DNA of 64,000 nucleotides. It comes from Larus michahellis. Taxonomy: Eukaryota > Chordata > Aves > Charadriiformes > Laridae. The notes under the pieces are model-generated. The model was not told the origin of the DNA. It saw only the letters and a program-made list of their open reading frames with translations, and made no database searches. Of this stretch, positions 31,111 to 42,965 are shown in pieces (the first letter of the stretch is position 1; the number at the start of each line of letters is the position of its first letter). The position numbers were made by a program, and so were the translations under genes. The stretch is from positions 168,838,678 to 168,902,677 of the forward strand of contig NC_133897.1 in the NCBI RefSeq assembly GCF_964199755.1, in the 5' to 3' direction.

Positions 31111-32175
31111 CCATGGACATAGCGGAGCAAGTCAAGTGCACAGCCACAAAGGCGCTGAAGGGACTGGAGCACCCTTCCTCCGAGGAGAAGCTGAGCGAGC
31201 TGGGAGGTTTATCAACCAGGAGGCAAGGACCTGAAGGGGAGGTGTCATCGATGTCTCTGAATCCTGAATGGCATGTATGGGAGATGAACTCCAGCTGGCA
31301 AGTAGGACCACACAGCCACTCGCTCATTTCCACCACGGTGGCATAGGGAAGCGAATCAGAAGAGGAAAAGAGAAAAAATGTGTGCGTTGAGAAAAAGAGC
31401 GGTATAAGTAAAGCAAAAGCTGTGCATGCAAACAAAGCAAACCAAGGAATTGCTTCACTACCTCCCATGGGCAGGCAGGAATTCAGCCGTCTGCAGGAAA
31501 GCAGGGCTTCATCATGCGTGATGTTTTCTTGGAATGACAAATGTCATAACTCCCAAAGTGCCCCCTCCTCCTTTCTTCTTCCCCCAGCATTATGAATTGA
31601 GCATAACGTCACTACGGCATGCACTCTCCCTTTGGTGAGTTCTGGTCAACTGTCCCGGCCGTGTCTCCTCTCAGCATTTTGTGCACTCCGAGCATACTTG
31701 CTGGTGGGGCGGTGCGAGGAGCAAAAAAGGCCTTGAGTGCTTAGCGAGAACTGAAAACAGTAGTGGGCTGTCAACGGCATTCTCATTCCAAATGCAAAAC
31801 AGAGCACTCTACCAGCTACTAGTGAGAAAGTCAACTGTATCCCAGGTGAACCGATGAGAAGAGGGAATGAGGACAGGGGAGTGAGACTCTTCTCAGGGTG
31901 CCCATGGCCAGGGCAAGTGTGAACGGAGAAAGATGAAAAGACATGCCATTTCTTTGGAAGAGAAGGCAAGGCTTTTTCAGTGTGAAGGTGGTTAAGAAGG
32001 GGAACCATTTCTTCAGAGGAGTGTTGGAGACTGCATGCTTGGAGATACTGAACACCTGACTGGACATGGTGCTGAACAAGGTGCTCCAGCTGAGCCCGTG
32101 TGGGCAGACTGGGTGGAAGTAGATGGTGTCCAGATCCTCATGCAAAGATTCAGTTTGTTGTGATTCTACCTGTTG
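31111..32175 (+). mobile_element. Old spacer CR1, split by a solo LTR
   Basis: Same module as 15277-16310. Confidence 0.72.
31273..31857 (-). mobile_element. ERVL-like solo LTR (fossil)
   Basis: Diverged member of the shared LTR at the same spacer position. Ends approximate. Confidence 0.7.
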
Positions 32176-32264
32176 TGGTGGCCAGGGGGTCGTATTGGGG
32201 AAGAGAGTTGGTGAAGTGTGTGCTGCCATGGGGAGCTTGTGCCAGAAGGTTGGTTCGAAGTGCA

Positions 32265-35200
32265 GAGGGGGAAAAGAATTTTGGGGCAGGAGTTAGCAGG
32301 GCTCATTGACCGGTCTTTAAACTAGCTATGAGGGGGGAAGGGGAGATAACTGGGCCTGTCAAGATTAAACCTTAGGAAAGCATGCCATGCTTTGAAGGAG
32401 ACCACATTAGTGAGGACTCCCACTCTGACATTTCATCAGAGAAAGGTGATAGATGTTTAGAAATTACTGCTAGAGAACATTGGGAAAACCCTTTCCTAGA
32501 AGGGGAAAAGGGTACTAGGCTAAGAGTTAACAAAGCTCATGGACAGAGCTTTAAGCCGAAAGTTAAGGGGGAAGGGGATAAAACCAGGCCTGCTGGTAAT
32601 GAACCGGAGTGTCAAGGGCCAAAGATGGGGGTGAAATCAGTAGCCCAGGTCAAGTGCATCTACGCTAATGCACGTAGCATGGGCAACAAACAGGATGAGC
32701 TATACGCCATTGTGCAGCAGGACAACTGCGACATAGTCACCATCACGGAAACGTGGTGGGATGATGGTCATGACTGGAATGCTGCAATGAGTGGCTATAA
32801 GTTCTTCAGAAGGAATAGGCAAGGAAGGAGGGAGGGGTGTGTGGCTCTGTACATTAGGGAGTTGTTTGACTCTATAGAGATAGACTCCAGTGATGAAGAA
32901 GTTGAGTGTTTATGGGTAAGGGTGAAAGGGAAGGCTAACAAAGGTGATTTTGTGCTGGGAGTCTGCTATAGACCACCCAACCAGGATGAGCAGGTTGATG
33001 AGGTATTCTATAAGCGGCTGGCTGCAGTCTCGCAAACGCCAGCCCTTGTTCTAGTTGGGGACTTCAACTTACCAGACATCTGCTGGAAATATAACACAGC
33101 AGAGAGCAGGCAGGCTAGGAGGTTCCTCGAGTGTATGGAGGATAACTTCCTGACACAAATGGTAGGTGAGCCTACCAGGGGAGGTGCCTTGCTAGACCTA
33201 CTGTTCACAAACAAAGAAGGGCTAGTGGGGGACGTGGAGGTCGGAGGCCGTCTTGGGCTTAGTGACCATGAAATGGTTAAGTTTTCCATCCATAGTGAGG
33301 TAAGGAAGGGGGTTAACAAAACCTCCATCTTGGACTTCCGGTGGGCAGACTTTAGCCTGCTCAGAACCCTGGTTGGGAGAGTCCCGTGGGAGGTAGTCCT
33401 GAGAGACAAAGGAGCCCAGGAAGGCTGGATGCTCTTTAAGAGGGAAATCCTAAAGGCCCAGGAGCAGGCTGTCCCCATGAGGCGCACAATTAAAGGGCGG
33501 GGAAAATGGCCGGCCTGGATGAACAAAGAGCTCTTGATGGGACTTAAGGAAAAAAGGAAGGTTTACCACCTTTGGAAGAGGGGACAGGCAACTCAGGAGG
33601 AGTACAGAGATCGTGTTAGGTCATACAGAGAAAAAATCAGGAAGGCAAAAGCCCAGCTGGAACTCAACCTGGCAATTAACATAAGGGACAACAAAAGAAG
33701 TTTCTATAAATACATCAACAAAAAGAGAGTGACAGAGAATGTCCATCCCTTACTGGATGCGGGGGGAAACCTTGCAACCAAGGACGAGGAGAAGGCTGAG
33801 ATACTTAATGCCTTCTTTGCCTCTGTCTTTAATAGTCAGACCAGCTACCCCCAGGGTGTTCAGCTTCTTGGGCTGGAAGATAAGAACGGAGAACAGGACA
33901 ACTCCCCTGTAATCCAGGAGGAAGTAGTTAATGATTTGCTTTTGCACCTGGACATGCATAAGTCTATGGGGCCGGGCGGGATTCACCCAAAAGTTCTCAG
34001 GGAGCTGGCAGGAGAGCTCACCAAGCCTCTCTCCATTATCTATCAACAATCCTGGTCAACAGGAGAGGTGCCAGATGACTGGAGGGTGGCCAATGTGACG
34101 CCCATCTGCAAGAAGGGCCGGAAGGAGGATCCCGGAAACTACAGGCCTGTCAGCCTGACCTCTGTAGCGGGAAAGATCATGGAGAGGATCATCTTGAGTG
34201 AGCTCTCAAGGCAAGTGCAGGGCAGCCAAGGGATCAGGGCCAGCCAGCATGGGTTTAGGAAAGGGAGGTCCTGCCTGACCAACTTGATCTCTTTCTATGA
34301 CCATGTGACCCGCTTTCTCGATGAGGGCAAGGCTGTGGATGTTGTCTACCTGGACTTTGGTAAGGCCTTCGACACCGTCCCCCACGGCATTCTCCTGGAG
34401 AAACTGGAGAATCATGGCATAGACAAGTGTACCCTCCGCTGGATAAAAAACTGGCTGGATGGCCGTGCCCAGAGAGTTGTGCTTAATGGAGCAAAATCTG
34501 GTTGGCGGCCGGTCATCAGTGGTGTCCCTCAGGGCTCAGTCTTGGGGCCAGTCTTGTTCAATATCTTTATTGATGATCTAGACAAGGGGATTGAATGCAC
34601 CCTCAGTAAGTTTGCGGATGACACCAAACTAGGTGGGAGTGTTGATCTGCTTGAGGGTCGGAAGGCTTTACAGAGGGATCTAGACAGGTTGGATCAATGG
34701 GCCAAGGCCAATGGGATGAGGTTTACTAAGGCCAGGTGCCGGGTCCTGCATTTTGGTCACAACAACCCTGGGCAACGCTACAGGCTTGGGGAAGAGTGGC
34801 TGGAAAGCTGCCCGGCAGAAAAGGACCTGGGAGTGTTAGTGGACAGCCGGCTTAACATGAGCCAGCAGTGTGGCCAGGTGGCCAAGAGGGCCAATGGCAT
34901 CCTGGCTTGTATCAGGAATAGCGTGGCCAGCAGGAGTAGGGAAGTCATCGTGCCTCTGTACTCGGCACTGGTGAGGCCTCACCTCGAGTACTGTGTTCAG
35001 TTTTGGGCCCCTCACTACAGGAAAGACATTGAAGTGCTGGAGTGTGTCCAGAGGAGAGTCACCAAGCTGGTGAGGGGTCTGGAGAACAAGTCCTGTGAGG
35101 AGAGGCTGAGGGAGCTGGGCATGTTTAGTTTGGAGAAGAGGAGGCTGAGGGGAGACCTCATTGCCCTCTACAGCTACCTGAAAGGAAACTGTAGAGAGGC

Positions 35201-35569
35201 AGGAGTTGGCCTCTTCTCCCAAGGGAATAGCGACAGGACCAGAGGAAATGGTATGAAGCTGCGGCAAGGGAGATTTAGATTAGATATTAGGAAGAATTAC
35301 TTTACTGAAAGAGTGGTCAGGCACTGGAACAGCCTGCCCAGGGAGGTGGTGGAGTCACCATCCCTGGAGGTATTTAAGAAATGTGTAGACATGGCTCTTC
35401 AGGGCATGCTCTAGTGCCCAAGATTATTGGTTTGTGGTGGGATGTTGTGTGTGGGGTTGTGGGTGTGGAGTTTAGTAGGTGGGTGCTTTTTTTTTTTTTT
35501 TTTTGTGTGGTTGGACTCGATGATCTCAGAGGTCCCTTCCAACCAGTAAGATTCTGTGATTCTGTGATT
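32265..35569 (+). mobile_element. Young CR1 LINE, copy 2
   Basis: The best copy for seeing both ends. CR1 text starts after GAAGTGCA of the keratin spacer and ends with ATTCTGTG repeats at 35569. It is about 3.3 kb, so it lacks ORF1 and the 5' UTR of a full-length CR1 (about 4.5 kb). The internal T-run is 18 long (35487-35504). No clear target duplication, as is common for CR1. Confidence 0.95.
32382..35414 (+). CDS. CR1 ORF2: endonuclease-reverse transcriptase, intact frame
   Basis: 1010 codons without interruption from ATG 32382, the first Met after a stop in frame. Endonuclease: NARSMGNK near residue 94, TETWW near 118, VGDFNLP near 225, LSDHE near 292. Reverse transcriptase: [16 protein letters not shown] from about 710, FADD at 744-747. 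C-terminal region ends [20 protein letters not shown]. The length and order fit CR1 ORF2. It carries GPGGIHP where GPDGIHP is usual for CR1, and RREGCVALY where copies 1 and 3 have RRGG. The element lacks ORF1 and a promoter region, so it is unlikely to be autonomous. Confidence 0.94.
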   Translation: MPCFEGDHISEDSHSDISSEKGDRCLEITAREHWENPFLEGEKGTRLRVNKAHGQSFKPKVKGEGDKTRPAGNEPECQGPKMGVKSVAQVKCIYANARSMGNKQDELYAIVQQDNCDIVTITETWWDDGHDWNAAMSGYKFFRRNRQGRREGCVALYIRELFDSIEIDSSDEEVECLWVRVKGKANKGDFVLGVCYRPPNQDEQVDEVFYKRLAAVSQTPALVLVGDFNLPDICWKYNTAESRQARRFLECMEDNFLTQMVGEPTRGGALLDLLFTNKEGLVGDVEVGGRLGLSDHEMVKFSIHSEVRKGVNKTSILDFRWADFSLLRTLVGRVPWEVVLRDKGAQEGWMLFKREILKAQEQAVPMRRTIKGRGKWPAWMNKELLMGLKEKRKVYHLWKRGQATQEEYRDRVRSYREKIRKAKAQLELNLAINIRDNKRSFYKYINKKRVTENVHPLLDAGGNLATKDEEKAEILNAFFASVFNSQTSYPQGVQLLGLEDKNGEQDNSPVIQEEVVNDLLLHLDMHKSMGPGGIHPKVLRELAGELTKPLSIIYQQSWSTGEVPDDWRVANVTPICKKGRKEDPGNYRPVSLTSVAGKIMERIILSELSRQVQGSQGIRASQHGFRKGRSCLTNLISFYDHVTRFLDEGKAVDVVYLDFGKAFDTVPHGILLEKLENHGIDKCTLRWIKNWLDGRAQRVVLNGAKSGWRPVISGVPQGSVLGPVLFNIFIDDLDKGIECTLSKFADDTKLGGSVDLLEGRKALQRDLDRLDQWAKANGMRFTKARCRVLHFGHNNPGQRYRLGEEWLESCPAEKDLGVLVDSRLNMSQQCGQVAKRANGILACIRNSVASRSREVIVPLYSALVRPHLEYCVQFWAPHYRKDIEVLECVQRRVTKLVRGLENKSCEERLRELGMFSLEKRRLRGDLIALYSYLKGNCREAGVGLFSQGNSDRTRGNGMKLRQGRFRLDIRKNYFTERVVRHWNSLPREVVESPSLEVFKKCVDMALQGML

Positions 35570-35805
35570 ATTATGTGCAAGACTTTGTTTGGGCAAGTGA
35601 AGGGCTTGTGTAAGGTTCTGGGAGCTTCGCCGTGCTGCCCTGTGCTGTTGTTGTTGCTGGGGCCATAGTTCCTACGAGAGGTCTTCTAGCCCTTTTCCAC
35701 CCACCCCGATGGTCTCTGTAGCCCTGGCCTTGTGTTGGGTGAGGTTGAAAGAGCCTTGTGAGAGGAAAGGAAGTGGAGGCGTTTGAGGCTGAGATGCAAG
35801 AGAAC
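35570..35805. other. Keratin 3' flank downstream of FK7
   Basis: Same as 3117-3352. No gene seen. Confidence 0.65.
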
Positions 35806-35811
35806 TTTATT
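35806..35811 (-). terminator. FK7 polyadenylation signal
   Basis: AATAAA on the minus strand, 128 bases past the stop (short 3' UTR class). Confidence 0.85.
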
Positions 35812-35939
35812 GAGGGAAAAGATTGCAAAGGCAGAGGTGCTACGGGGAAGGGAGATGGTCTGAGGTATTAGTAGGGCAACCATCAACCAAAGTCCCCTGC
35901 AAGAGAGAGATCAGCTACGAGGGGTGGTGGCGATGGCCC

Positions 35940-36254
35940 TTAGCAGGGGTAGCAGCCTCTTCTGCCACCGTAGCAGCCAAGGCCTCCCAAGCCGTAGCCG
36001 TAGCCGAAGCCGAAGCCGCCGGAGGAGATGGGCACTCCCTGGGCGCTGAGTTCATTGCCCACGGCAGCGGATGCGGAGGATCCGACAAAGGTGCTCTGGG
36101 GGAAGGAGCTGAGAATGGGTCCTGGCAGGGTGACCTGCACGGTGGAAGGCTGGATGACGACGCGGGAGGCCTCGCACTGCCTGACGCAGGGCTCGTTGCA
36201 GCTGTTAGCCAGCGGGGTGGGTCCGCAGGGGCTGCAGAGGTTGTTGCAGGCCAT
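35940..36254 (-). CDS. Feather beta-keratin FK7
   Basis: 104-residue feather keratin and block II counterpart of FK1. MACNNLC (Asn 5), PSTVQV, ILSSF (Thr in FK1 and FK11), TFVG, tail [12 protein letters not shown]. Divergent from FK8. Confidence 0.97.
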   Translation of the reverse strand: MACNNLCSPCGPTPLANSCNEPCVRQCEASRVVIQPSTVQVTLPGPILSSFPQSTFVGSSASAAVGNELSAQGVPISSGGFGFGYGYGLGGLGCYGGRRGCYPC

Positions 36255-36274
36255 GTGTGTGGTGTGGAGTTTCC

Positions 36275-36483
36275 CTGGAAGAGAGGGTGTTGAGAAAGGT
36301 GAGGGTGGTGGGGGTGTGAGGATCGGTGTTGGAGGAGGGCGAGGGAGTGTGGAGGGCTGTTGTGGTGCTGTGGGGAGCGTGGCAGTGGGGAGGCGTGAGG
36401 GCTGTTGAGGCTGTGGGCAGAGCGTGGTGGAGGAGAGGGGCCAGGTGGTTGAGAAGAAGGAGGGTCATGGGGTTGAGACTCAC
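36275..36483 (-). other. FK7 leader intron
   Basis: 209 bp, donor AAG/GTGAGT and acceptor TTCCAG/GG. Confidence 0.87.
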
Positions 36484-36546
36484 CTTGTCGAGGGTGGAGG
36501 ATAAGGCGTGAGGAGAAGTGTGTGAGGGAGAGAGGCGCTGGTCCTG

Positions 36547-36573
36547 CTTTTATGCTGGTCGTGGAGGGGCGGG
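36547..36573 (-). promoter_or_regulatory. FK7 core promoter
   Basis: CATAAAAG at 36547-36554 and GC-box CCCGCCCC at 36566-36573. The bases just downstream (CAGGACC) differ from the CCGGCCC of the other genes. Confidence 0.84.
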
Positions 36574-37166
36574 ACAGGCTTGGCGCATGACGGTGTTTTT
36601 CAGCAATGAGTCATTCCGTGCTGCAGCCACTCAAGGAATGATGTGCGTTGCGTTTTCCTTACCATAACAGCCCCTTTTCATCTTCTCCTCATGTCCATCT
36701 CACCCTAGTGGCAGCTTTTAAGTTAGAGTAAGTAGTTTGAGGGATGTGCATGCATGCAGCGTTTCAGGGTATTCAGGAGACATGGCCAAAGCATACCAGA
36801 GGTGGTGTGTCATAAGTGAGGTCATTTTGTGTCAGTTGTGTGGTGTGGTTTGTGGTTGCGTTGTGAATAGGGGGCTGGCTTGACAGGCTGGCCTGGGCTT
36901 TGGAGGGGTGCCAGGCATTCGGCGCTGCCCCAAGGTCAGTGAAGACGTAGTGGGAGGAGGTGCTCCAGGCACTGGAGCAGAGATTTCCCTGCATCTCGTT
37001 TTGAAGACCATGGTCAAGCATGTTGTAGATATGCAGCCCATGGCGGTCAATGGTGGAGCAGATATCTACCTAGAGCCTGTGGAGGAACCCCCGCCGAAGC
37101 AGGTGGATTCCCAAAGGAGGCTTTGATCCCATGGAGAGAAACCAGTGCTGGAGCAGGTCTTTTGGC
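36574..37166. other. FK7 upstream region and unassigned module
   Basis: Block II copy of 4121-4726. No gene seen. Confidence 0.6.
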
Positions 37167-37172
37167 AATAAA
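37167..37172 (+). terminator. Orphan keratin-type polyadenylation signal
   Basis: AATAAA with plus-strand keratin 3' flank but no keratin frame before it. Copy of 4727-4732. Confidence 0.65.
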
Positions 37173-38264
37173 CTCGTTAAAGTTCTGCATCCCAGCATGA
37201 GATGCCTCCACTTCCTTTCTTTTCCCAAGGCTCTTCCAACCTCATGCAACACAAAGCCAGGGCTCGGGAGGCAACTGGCGTGAGTGCGAAAAGGGCTACA
37301 GGACCCCTCTTAGGAAGTATGTCCCCAAGAACAGCAGCACAGGGCAGCACAGGGGGGCTTCCAGAACCTGACACAAGCCCTCCACTTGACCAAACAAAGC
37401 CTTTGCAATACTAAGGCACTTTGAACCACCATTCTGACAAAGGCTCCCCATGGCAGCACACGCTTCACTAACTCTCTCCCCCAGCACCACCCCTTGGCCA
37501 GCACAGCAGGCAGAATCACAGCAAACAGAATCATCGACTGCATAAGGAACCTCTGGACATCATCTACTTCAACCCAAACTTCTCAAAGGGGTCGCCTCCA
37601 GCAGGCTCTACAGGACCACATCCAGTCAGGTTTTCACTATCTCCAAGGATGGAGACTCCAACACCTCCCAGTGCAATCTTTTTCCCACTGCTTGACCAGC
37701 CTCATGCTGAAAAAGGCTTGCCTCCTCTTCCAAGGAAATGGCACAACTTTTCATCTTTCTCCATTAACACATTCCCTGGCCGTGGGTGCCCATGGGAAGA
37801 GTCCGACTCCCTTGCATTTGGGGTGAGAATGCTGTCAACAGCCCATTAGAGGTTTTGGTTGTTGTAAGTACTCAAGGCTTTTTCTGCTCCTCATACCGCC
37901 CAACCAGCAAGTAGGCTGGCAGTGCGCAAGAACTTTGGAGGTGACATGGCCCATACAGCTGACCCTAGCTGACCAAAAGGATAGTCCATGCCATATGACA
38001 TCATGCTCAGTATAAAATGCTGGGGAAGAAGAAAGAACAGGTGGACGTTTGGTGTTATGAGGTTTCTATTCCCAAGAAAACAGGACGCCTCATGAAGATT
38101 TGGTTTTCTGGACCCCGATCCGAGGCATAAGCCGGCAGTTTCTCCAGCAGAATGCTGTGGGAAATGGCATGAAAGACTTTTCTAAAGCCCAGGTTACCAA
38201 CATCCACGGCCTTTCCCTCATGCTTTGTAAAACGCTTTTGTACCAAGCCCTCAAACAAGAGAAG
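37173..38264. mobile_element. Orphan 3' flank, old CR1 and partial LTR
   Basis: Block II copy of 4733-5800: orphan flank to about 37510, reverse CR1 tail to 37770, partial ERVL-like LTR (fossil, plus) to 38095, reverse CR1 fragment to about 38240. Confidence 0.65.
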
Positions 38265-38739
38265 CACTAAGACACCCACAGAACACATGCAGGGAGAAAG
38301 GCCAGGCCTAAAGACAGGCTGAGTGAGCTGGCAGCAGCGCAGGGAGGGAGCGAATGCCATGGAAGGGGCAGCACCTCACGCCTGCAACACCATCAAAGTT
38401 TCAACCACCCTGGCAGGGCTGCAAGAAAATGAGGCCCCCTCTTCAAAACGCAACCACAAACCACACCACAGGACTGCCGTGGGATGACCTCACTGAAGAC
38501 ACCCGACCTCTCTATGCTTTGGTGGCGTCTGCTGAATTCCGTGACACAGCATCCATCCAAACCCTCCCAACTACCTACACTCACTTAGAAGCTGCTGCCA
38601 GGGCCAAATGGAGACGACCTCAAGAGGATGACATGAAAAGGGACTGTTGTGGGAAGGAAGACACACCCCATGTCATTACTTGAGTGCCTGTACCATGCAA
38701 GAGCTGCTTGGTGAAAAAAAAGTCATGCACCAAGCCTGT
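38265..38739 (+). other. FK8 upstream region
   Basis: Copy of 5801-6299. No gene seen. Confidence 0.62.
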
Positions 38740-38766
38740 CCCGCCCCTCCAGGACCAGCATAAAAG
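38740..38766 (+). promoter_or_regulatory. FK8 core promoter
   Basis: GC-box CCCGCCCC at 38740-38747 and CATAAAAG at 38759-38766. Confidence 0.87.
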
Positions 38767-38829
38767 CCGGCCCAGTGCCTCTCTCCCTCACACACTTCTC
38801 CTCACGCCTTCTCCTCCACCCTCAACAAG

Positions 38830-39038
38830 GTGAGCCTCAACCCCCTGACCCTCCTTCTCCTCACCCACCTGGCCCCTCTCCTCCACCATGCTGTGCCCAC
38901 AGCCTCAGCAGCCCTCACGCCTCCACTCTGTCACGCTCCCCACAGCCCCACACCAGCCCTCCACACTCCCTCGTCCTCTTCCAACACTGACCCTCACATG
39001 CCCATGACCCTCACCTTTCTCAGCACCCTCTCTTCCAG
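38830..39038 (+). other. FK8 leader intron
   Basis: 209 bp, donor ACAAG/GTGAGC and acceptor TTCCAG/GC. Confidence 0.88.
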
Positions 39039-39058
39039 GCATCCTCCACACCACAGAC

Positions 39059-39373
39059 ATGGCCTGCAATGACCTCTGCGGACCCTGCGGACCCACCCCG
39101 CTGGCTAACAGCTGCAACGAGCCCTGCGTCAGGCAGTGCGAGGCCTCCCGCGTCGTCATCCAGCCTCCCGCCGTGCAGGTCACCCTGCCAGGACCCATCC
39201 TCACCTCCTTCCCTCAGAGCACCTTTGTCGGATCCTCTGCATCCGCTGCCGTGGGCAATGAACTCAGCGCCCAGGGAGTGCCCATCTCCTCTGGCGGTTT
39301 CGGCTTCGGCTACGGCTATGGCTTGGGAGGCCTTGGCTGCTACGGTGGCAGAAGAGGCTGCTACCCCTGCTAA
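39059..39373 (+). CDS. Feather beta-keratin FK8 (plus strand)
   Basis: Block II counterpart of FK2, 104 residues. LCGPC and PPAVQV as in FK2, but ILTSF and TFVG where FK2 has ILSSF and TTVG. The changed stretch matches FK1/FK9/FK11, suggesting a short conversion tract over residues 49-56. Its leader (GCATCCTCC) belongs to the FK2 class. Confidence 0.97.
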   Translation: MACNDLCGPCGPTPLANSCNEPCVRQCEASRVVIQPPAVQVTLPGPILTSFPQSTFVGSSASAAVGNELSAQGVPISSGGFGFGYGYGLGGLGCYGGRRGCYPC

Positions 39374-39798
39374 GGGCCATCGCCACTAACCCTGGCACCA
39401 GCCACCCTGGCACAAGCCACGGCTTGCATTGAAGACGCACTTCTAGGTAGTTGCTGGCACAGGATTGTATCGTCCATGGCTCCTCCTCTCAAGACAGCAA
39501 GCAAGGGAGGAGGGAAGGGGCAAGCCCAAGCTGTCTGCAACCATGGCCCATGTACCTCCTCCTCTTCTCCCACTTCCTTCTTTGCATCGCCCCTTCGGCT
39601 ATGTCCACTACACTCTGCTGCAAACACTTGCTGACAACTCAAAGACCTCCAGGGTGCCATTTCCCCTCCCAGCCAGGAAGACCTTGATGCTCTGGCAAGA
39701 TCTTCTCTCACAAGCGACCTCGAATGAAGGTCAGCCTACCTGCAGCTCAGACTGGCTCCCTTCCACTTGGCATTCCTGCCTGTGCACTGCTTTGCCTC

Positions 39799-39804
39799 AA
39801 TAAA
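39799..39804 (+). terminator. FK8 polyadenylation signal
   Basis: AATAAA about 425 bases past the stop. Confidence 0.87.
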
Positions 39805-39856
39805 GTTCTCCTGCATCCAAAACTGAGACGCCTTCGCTTTCTCCTTCCGTGGTTTT

Positions 39857-40300
39857 GGGCGGATTGGCCAATCACAATGACAGATGTCCCCCCTTCCCAA
39901 AGAGAGGAGAGGAAGAGATAAGAGGACCTGTCCTGTCCGCTCCTCCTTACAGGTGTCACCCTTCTATGCTTTTCCACTTCTGACCCTCTAACGAGGCAAA
40001 TAACGAAGTTAGCTGACCTCGCTTGTTATAGGAATAAGTCTAAGCGAGAGCGTCTCTGCGTACCATTCCTTGGTATAATCAGGTCTTGTCACTCAGTGAG
40101 AGTGAACACTTTCTAAACAATATGCTGTTAATTTCCCGGTTTAGTCAGTTAGAAGAGGCCCAGCTAAAACGTAAAAATACAAACCAGAAAATTGGTTCTG
40201 TTTTACCTCAAACCAGGACACTTGTCTCCAGTTGCTCCCAACTGCAGCCGGCACAGTGACAGGGCTCCACGCACCATCACAGTGGGTGTAAAAAGGGAAG
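39857..40300. other. Unassigned insertion in the FK8 3' flank
   Basis: Block II copy of 7410-7860. Confidence 0.4.
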
Positions 40301-40509
40301 AGGACCTCTCTTAGGAAGTATGTCCCCAGCTACAACAGCAGCACAGAGCAGCACAGGGCGGTTTCCAGAACGTGACACAAGCCCTTCACTTGACCAAACA
40401 AAGGCTTGCACATGCTAATGCACTTCTACTGCAGCCTCTGACACAAGCTCCCCATGGCAGCACACACTTTGCCAGCTCTCTTCCCCAGCATGACCCTGTG
40501 GCCAGCACA

Positions 40510-41313
40510 GCAGGCAGAATCACAGCAACGAGAATCATTGACTGCCCAAGGATCCTCTGGACATCCTCTACTTCAACCGAACCTGCTCAAACAGTGTCAG
40601 CTCAAGCAGGCTCTCCGCAACCATGTCCACTCAGGTCTTCAGTATTTCCAAGGACGGAGGTTCCAACGCCTCTCTGCGCAACCGGTTCCAATCTTTGACC
40701 ACACTCACGCTGAAAACAGCATGCCTTCTCTTCCAAGGAAAAGGCGCCTCTTTTCATCTTTCTCCATCATCACTTGCCCTGGTTGTGGGCACCTGAGAGA
40801 AGAGTCTGACTCCCCTCTCCTCATTCCCTCCTTAGTAAGGTTTCAGCTGGGATAGAAGTGACTCCCTTCCTGGCAGCTGGTAGGGTGCTCTGTTTTGCAT
40901 TTGGGATGAGAATGCTATTGACAGCCCACTACTGTTTTTAGTTCTTGCTAAGCACTCAAGGCCTTTTCTGCTCCTCACACCACCCTGCCAGCAAGTAGGC
41001 TGGGAGGGCACAAAAAGCTGGGAGGAGACACAGCCAGCACAGCTGACCAGAACTCACCAAAGGGATAGTCCGTGCCGTACGACATTATGCTCAATACATA
41101 ATGCTGGGGGAAGAACAAAGAAGGCGGGAGGCACTCTTGGAGTTATGGCATTGGTCTTCCCAAGAAACATCACGCATCATGGAGCCCTGCTTTCCTGCAG
41201 GCAGCTGAACTCCTGCCTGCCCATGGGAAGTAGTGAAGGAATTCCTTGATTTGCTTTGTTTGCGTGAACAGCTTTTGCTCTCCTTATTAAACTGTCTTTC
41301 TCTCAATGTACAA
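40510..41313. mobile_element. Old CR1 tail and ERVL-like solo LTR (fossil)
   Basis: Copy of 8070-8877: reverse CR1 tail to 40832, then the plus-oriented LTR at about 40833-41313. Confidence 0.72.
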
Positions 41314-41680
41314 GTTGGATGTGGACAAGCTGGATCAAGTGGCTGAGGCCAATGGTATGAGGTTCAACAAGTGCTGGGTCCTGCACTTGGGTCACAACAA
41401 CTCCTTGTAACGCTACAGGCTCAGGGAAGAGCGGCTGGAGAGCTGCCCGGTGAAAAAGGAGCTGGGGGTGTTGTTTGACAGCCAGCTGAGTATGAGCAAG
41501 CAGTGTGCCCTGGTGTCCAAGAAGGCCAGTAGCATCGTGGCGTGTTTCAGGTGATAGGACAAGAGGAAATGGCCTCATTTTTCACCAAGTGAGACTCTGG
41601 GTTGATCATATGAAAAATGTCTTCTCCGACAGGGTTGTGAAGTGCTGGAAGAGGCTGGCCAGGGAAAAGGTTGAGTCACA
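41314..41680 (+). mobile_element. Old CR1 fragment
   Basis: Copy of the left part of 8878-9780. It ends near GAGTCACAATCG. Confidence 0.72.
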
Positions 41681-41682
41681 AT

Positions 41683-41877
41683 CGTTTTTTGTACATTCCT
41701 CTGTAAGTTCTGTTGTTCTTGATTTCCTCTATCGTCTGTTGTTCTGTTAAACTGCCTTTATCTCAAGCCGTGAGTTTTCCCTCTTTCTTCCGATTCTCCC
41801 CCACATCCCGCAGCTGTGGGGGCGGTGAAGGAGTGGCCGCATGGTTCTTTGTTGCCAGCTGGCATTCCCCCAAAACA
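41683..41877 (+). mobile_element. Partial second LTR (fossil)
   Basis: Only part of the LTR at 9363-9747 is represented here. The CAACC junction with the CR1 tail is kept at its right end. Confidence 0.62.
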
Positions 41878-42075
41878 CAACCTCAATGATTCTGTGATTT
41901 CTGGAAGGCCATGGACTTAGTGGAGCAAGGGGAGTGCAGGGCCACCCAGATGCTGAAGGGACTGAAGCATCCTTCATTGAGGAGAAGCAGAGAGAGCTGG
42001 GAGGTTTCTCAGCCAGGAGGCAAGGCCACGTTCATTGATGAGCTGTCATCAATGTCTCTAAATCCCAGATGGGAG
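41878..42075 (+). mobile_element. Old CR1 tail and start of the spacer CR1
   Basis: Copy of 9753-9945: tail CCTCAATGATTCTGTGATT, then GAGTGCAGGGCCACCCAGAT. Confidence 0.7.
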
Positions 42076-42659
42076 TTTCAGTGGTGCAAACCCAGCGAGC
42101 ATTGAGAACCATGCAGCCGCTCGCTCGCTTCCCCCTCGGCAGGATGGGGAAGAGAATCAGAAGAGGAAAAGTGAAAAAATGCGTGTGCTGAGGTAGAAAT
42201 AGTTCTGTAGGTAGAGCAAAAGCCATGAGTGGCATCAAAGAAACCAAGGAATTCTTTGAATACTTCCCATTGGAATGCAGGTGTTCAGCCATGTCTCCAG
42301 GAAAGAAGGGCTCCATGATGCACATCAGTTATTTGGAAAGACAAACGCCGTACGTCCGTTCATTACACTGTTCTTTCATCTTTGCCATGCATTACATACC
42401 GAGCACGCCTTCACCTGGCATGGACTATCCTTTGGTCAGTTGGGGTCAGCTGTCCTGGCCGTGTCACTTCCCAGCCTTTTGTGCACTCCCAGCCTACTCG
42501 CTGGCAGGGCAGTGTGAGGAGCAGAAAAGGCCTTGAGCGCTTAGCAACAACCAGGAAGAGTAGTGGGCTCTCAACGCCATTCTCATCCCACATGCACAAC
42601 CTAGCCGTCTACCAGCTGCCAGTGAGAAAGTCAACTCTATCGCAGGTGAAGCGATGTCA
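42076..42659 (-). mobile_element. ERVL-like solo LTR (fossil)
   Basis: Copy of 9946-10529. Directly to its right lies the block II junction. Confidence 0.75.
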
Positions 42660-42664
42660 GGAGG

Positions 42665-42965
42665 TGAAGAGATGTCAGTCTCTTATCCTGAGTAACAAGT
42701 GATAGGAGAAGAATTAACGTCTTTAAAGGGTGCATAGGGATGCTCAGTTTGGATGCTGGGAAAAATGTCATCCCCAGCAGGGTTATGAAGCACTGGAAGA
42801 GGCTCCTCCGGGAAGTGGTTGAATCACCATCCCTGGAGGTGATGACAAGACGTGTAGATGTGGGACTTAGGGCGATGTTTTTTTGGTGAAGTTCATAGTC
42901 ATAGGTGAACGGTGTCAAGATTGTTCAGGGTCTTTTCCAACCCAAGTGCCTCCATGATTGTGTAT
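42665..42965 (+). mobile_element. Old CR1 3' fragment, 5' part missing
   Basis: Matches 13056-13360 but joins the LTR edge at GATGTCAGGAGGTGAAGAG instead of the usual CR1 sequence. Confidence 0.75.
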
